Source: Bacteroidales bacterium
GTDB lineage: Bacteria > Bacteroidota > Bacteroidia > Bacteroidales > Dysgonomonadaceae
Assembly: GCA_012518155.1 (NCBI GenBank)
Contig: JAAYTC010000193.1
Span: 1 to 14,214, forward strand
Direction: 5' to 3'
DNA length: 14,214 nucleotides
A program made the position numbers and the translations under genes. Position 1 is the stretch's first letter. Each line of letters starts with the position of its first letter. Of the stretch, positions 12,539 to 14,214 are shown in pieces. Below the pieces are notes generated by a model, which was not told where the DNA came from, searched no databases, and saw only the letters and a program-made list of their open reading frames with translations.

Positions 12539-13948
12539 ATGAAGAGTAACTGTCAGCATTTATGGAACAACTGCTTGAATGTCATTCGGGATAACATTCC
12601 TGAACCGGCGTTTAACACTTGGTTTGCTCCTATTGTTCCATTAAATTACACGGATCGTGTACTCACTATACAGGTTCCGAGTCAGTTTTTCTATGAATAC
12701 CTGGAAGATAAATATCTCGACCTGATTCAGCAGACCCTCTATCGGGAGATTGGTGAAGGAACGATACTGAATTATCGTATATTGGTCGAAACGGAAAGCA
12801 ATACGGCCGTGGAGCTCCGGGGGGAGAGCAAACAATATAGCCCGAGCCCGGTCGACAAAGGCATAAAGAAAAAGGTTTCTACCAAAGTACCGAGCCCTTT
12901 CGACAGAGTGGAGACGTCGGAGTTTGACTCGCAGATTAATTCGAAGTATACTTTCTCAAATTTTTTCGAGGGAGAAAGCAACCGGCTGGCCCGCACGGCC
13001 GCCGAGGCAGTAGCGATGAATCCCGCGAAAACGGCTTTTAACCCGTTGTTTATCCACGGGAACTCGGGAGTGGGAAAAACCCACCTCTGCCATGCCATTG
13101 GATCGAGCGTGCTGGAGCAATACCCGCGAAAAAAAGTACTCTATCTATCGGCTCATCTCTTTAAAGTGCAATACACCGACGCTAGAAGGTTTAACACGAT
13201 TAACGATTTTATCAACTTCTACCAAAGTATCGATATACTGCTGATCGACGATATTCAAGAGCTGTCGGGGCTGGAGAAAACGCAGAATACATTTTTCCAT
13301 ATATTCAATCACTTGCATCAAAATAACAAGCAGCTCGTGATGACTTCCGACTGTGCGCCCATGGATATGCAGGGGGTGGAGGAGCGATTACTCACACGTT
13401 TCCGCTGGGGGCTCACTTCCCAACTGGAACGGCCAGATAAGGAGTTGAGGAAAACAATTCTCCAAAACAAGGTGCTTTCCGATGGGCTCTCTATCCCGGA
13501 AAACGTGATCGATTATATCGCGGAAAATGTTACCGAAAACGTGCGTGATCTCGAGGGGATCGTCGTTTCGTTGATGGCCCATTCCATTATAAACAATCGC
13601 GAAATCGACATGAACTTGGCGCGAAGAGTAATGGAGCAGAGCATCCGATTCGAGCGAAAGAAGGTGACGGTGCAGAAGATACAGGACACGGTATCGGAAT
13701 ATTTCAATGTGAAAAAAGAGCTGATTCAATCTCCTTCACGCAAGCGCGAGATCGTACAGGCCCGACAAGTGACCATGTATTTTATCAAGAAGCACACCGA
13801 GTTGTCGCTCTCTCAGATAGGGGTACAGGTAGGCAATCGCAACCATGCAACGGTATTGCACGCGTGCAACACGGTGAAGAACTATATCGATGTAGACAAA
13901 AATTTCCGATTCGACCTTGAAGAGATTGAGCGCATTTTAACATCCTGA
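12539..13948 (+). CDS. dnaA: Chromosomal replication initiator protein DnaA
   Basis: This 469-residue initiator binds DnaA boxes at the origin and opens the DNA. All domains are present: domain I (about 1-85, with 'WNNCLNVIRDNIPEPAFNTWF'), a short linker (about 86-125), the AAA+ domain (from about 130, with 'YTFSNFFEGESNRLA'), Walker A GNSGVGKT (174-181), Walker B LLIDDIQ (234-240), a sensor/arginine-finger segment LLTRFRWGL, and the DNA-binding domain IV with the signature GNRNHATVLHA (432-442; canonical form GGRDHTTVxHA). Length is normal. It is preceded by a 364-base gap and followed by a nuclease gene, not by dnaN or recF. The leader is A-rich, without a Shine-Dalgarno sequence. Transcription start could not be assigned. 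Confidence 0.98.
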   Translation: MKSNCQHLWNNCLNVIRDNIPEPAFNTWFAPIVPLNYTDRVLTIQVPSQFFYEYLEDKYLDLIQQTLYREIGEGTILNYRILVETESNTAVELRGESKQYSPSPVDKGIKKKVSTKVPSPFDRVETSEFDSQINSKYTFSNFFEGESNRLARTAAEAVAMNPAKTAFNPLFIHGNSGVGKTHLCHAIGSSVLEQYPRKKVLYLSAHLFKVQYTDARRFNTINDFINFYQSIDILLIDDIQELSGLEKTQNTFFHIFNHLHQNNKQLVMTSDCAPMDMQGVEERLLTRFRWGLTSQLERPDKELRKTILQNKVLSDGLSIPENVIDYIAENVTENVRDLEGIVVSLMAHSIINNREIDMNLARRVMEQSIRFERKKVTVQKIQDTVSEYFNVKKELIQSPSRKREIVQARQVTMYFIKKHTELSLSQIGVQVGNRNHATVLHACNTVKNYIDVDKNFRFDLEEIERILTS

Positions 13949-14062
13949 TTAATAGGTGTTGACTCTGTTTTAACCCTCGGTTATCAATATTTACTCGCTT
14001 GTGATATGGTGCTAGTGAATGAAATCCGTATATTCGCGGGTAGGATTCATAGCATATAAGAA

Positions 14063-14214
14063 ATGAAAAATAGAGGTGACAGCATTTTAATTGTAATCTT
14101 GCTGTTTGTAACCGGGTCGCTTACCGCCCAAGTGCCCGAGGGATACTATGTACCTGCAAGCGGCAAACAAGGAACTGCGCTGAAAACAGCGCTTTACCAT
14201 ATTATCAAAGAACC
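14063..14214 (+). CDS. Endonuclease I family secreted nuclease, N-terminal part only
   Basis: The ATG at 14063 opens a frame of 50 codons that runs off the right edge. A signal peptide (about 1-23: MKNRGDSILIVILLFVTG..., ending LTAQ) is followed by YYVPASGKQGTALKTAL, then YHII, which matches the conserved opening of EndA/BsnA-type endonuclease I proteins in Bacteroidetes ('YY-xA-GKxGxALKTALHxII'). These are exported, metal-dependent nucleases. The catalytic part lies outside the window, so activity cannot be judged. It starts 114 bases after dnaA; that gap has a one-mismatch -7 element, TATATTCG (14029-14036), about 26 bases before the ATG, so it may be transcribed on its own. Confidence 0.82.
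   Translation, partial: MKNRGDSILIVILLFVTGSLTAQVPEGYYVPASGKQGTALKTALYHIIKE

Noticed and set aside
12175..14062. Chromosomal origin next to dnaA
   Set aside because: No exact DnaA boxes were found in either flanking gap; TTATCAATA at 13981-13989 differs from TTATCCACA at two positions. AT-richness alone is not enough.
1..14214. Mobile elements, CRISPR arrays, tRNA or rRNA genes, toxin-antitoxin or defence modules
   Set aside because: I looked for transposase motifs, terminal repeats, regularly spaced repeats and cloverleaf-like stretches on both strands and saw none; every long frame that carries recognisable motifs is a core-type gene.

Overview
The window looks like an ordinary stretch of chromosome from a Bacteroidota bacterium, probably order Bacteroidales (Dysgonomonadaceae/Porphyromonadaceae-like, but I cannot fix the family). 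The reasons are the gene content: a DUF4369-thioredoxin lipoprotein, a DUF4827 lipoprotein, a Bacteroidetes-type LptE, a ComEC with a degenerate C-terminus and an amidase-MlaD pair. Start regions are A-rich and mostly lack Shine-Dalgarno sequences. Five intergenic sites also match the Bacteroidetes -7 promoter element TAnnTTTG exactly. No mobile element, CRISPR array, tRNA, rRNA or sign of recent transfer was seen.

Left arm, minus strand (8868 down to 1): rpe, then comEC with a TTG start, then a DHH-family phosphoesterase with its own promoter, then a DUF4827 lipoprotein with its own promoter and a strong ribosome binding site. These are followed by a closely spaced run: a phosphoglucosamine-mutase-type phosphohexomutase, a PlsC-like acyltransferase, a sigma-54 activator without a sensory domain, lptE, and the start of a TPR-like protein that leaves the window. 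The run from DUF4827 to lptE is mostly about cell-envelope precursors and lipopolysaccharide export, with a transcription regulator in the middle.

Right arm, plus strand (9064 to 14214): a thioredoxin-fold lipoprotein, a periplasmic N-acetylmuramoyl-L-alanine amidase and an MlaD/MCE protein lie 25 and 5 bases apart and probably form one operon. A 364-base AT-rich gap with hairpins and T-tracts follows, then dnaA, then the first 50 codons of a secreted endonuclease I family nuclease.

The 195-base gap at 8869-9063 is a divergent promoter region with an exact -7 element facing each way. I found no convincing undescribed system. The most useful observations concern promoter and start-site architecture (including a possible near-leaderless message for the sigma-54 activator), the metal-site loss in ComEC, an FKBP-like reading of DUF4827, and unexplained structure in the mlaD-dnaA gap.
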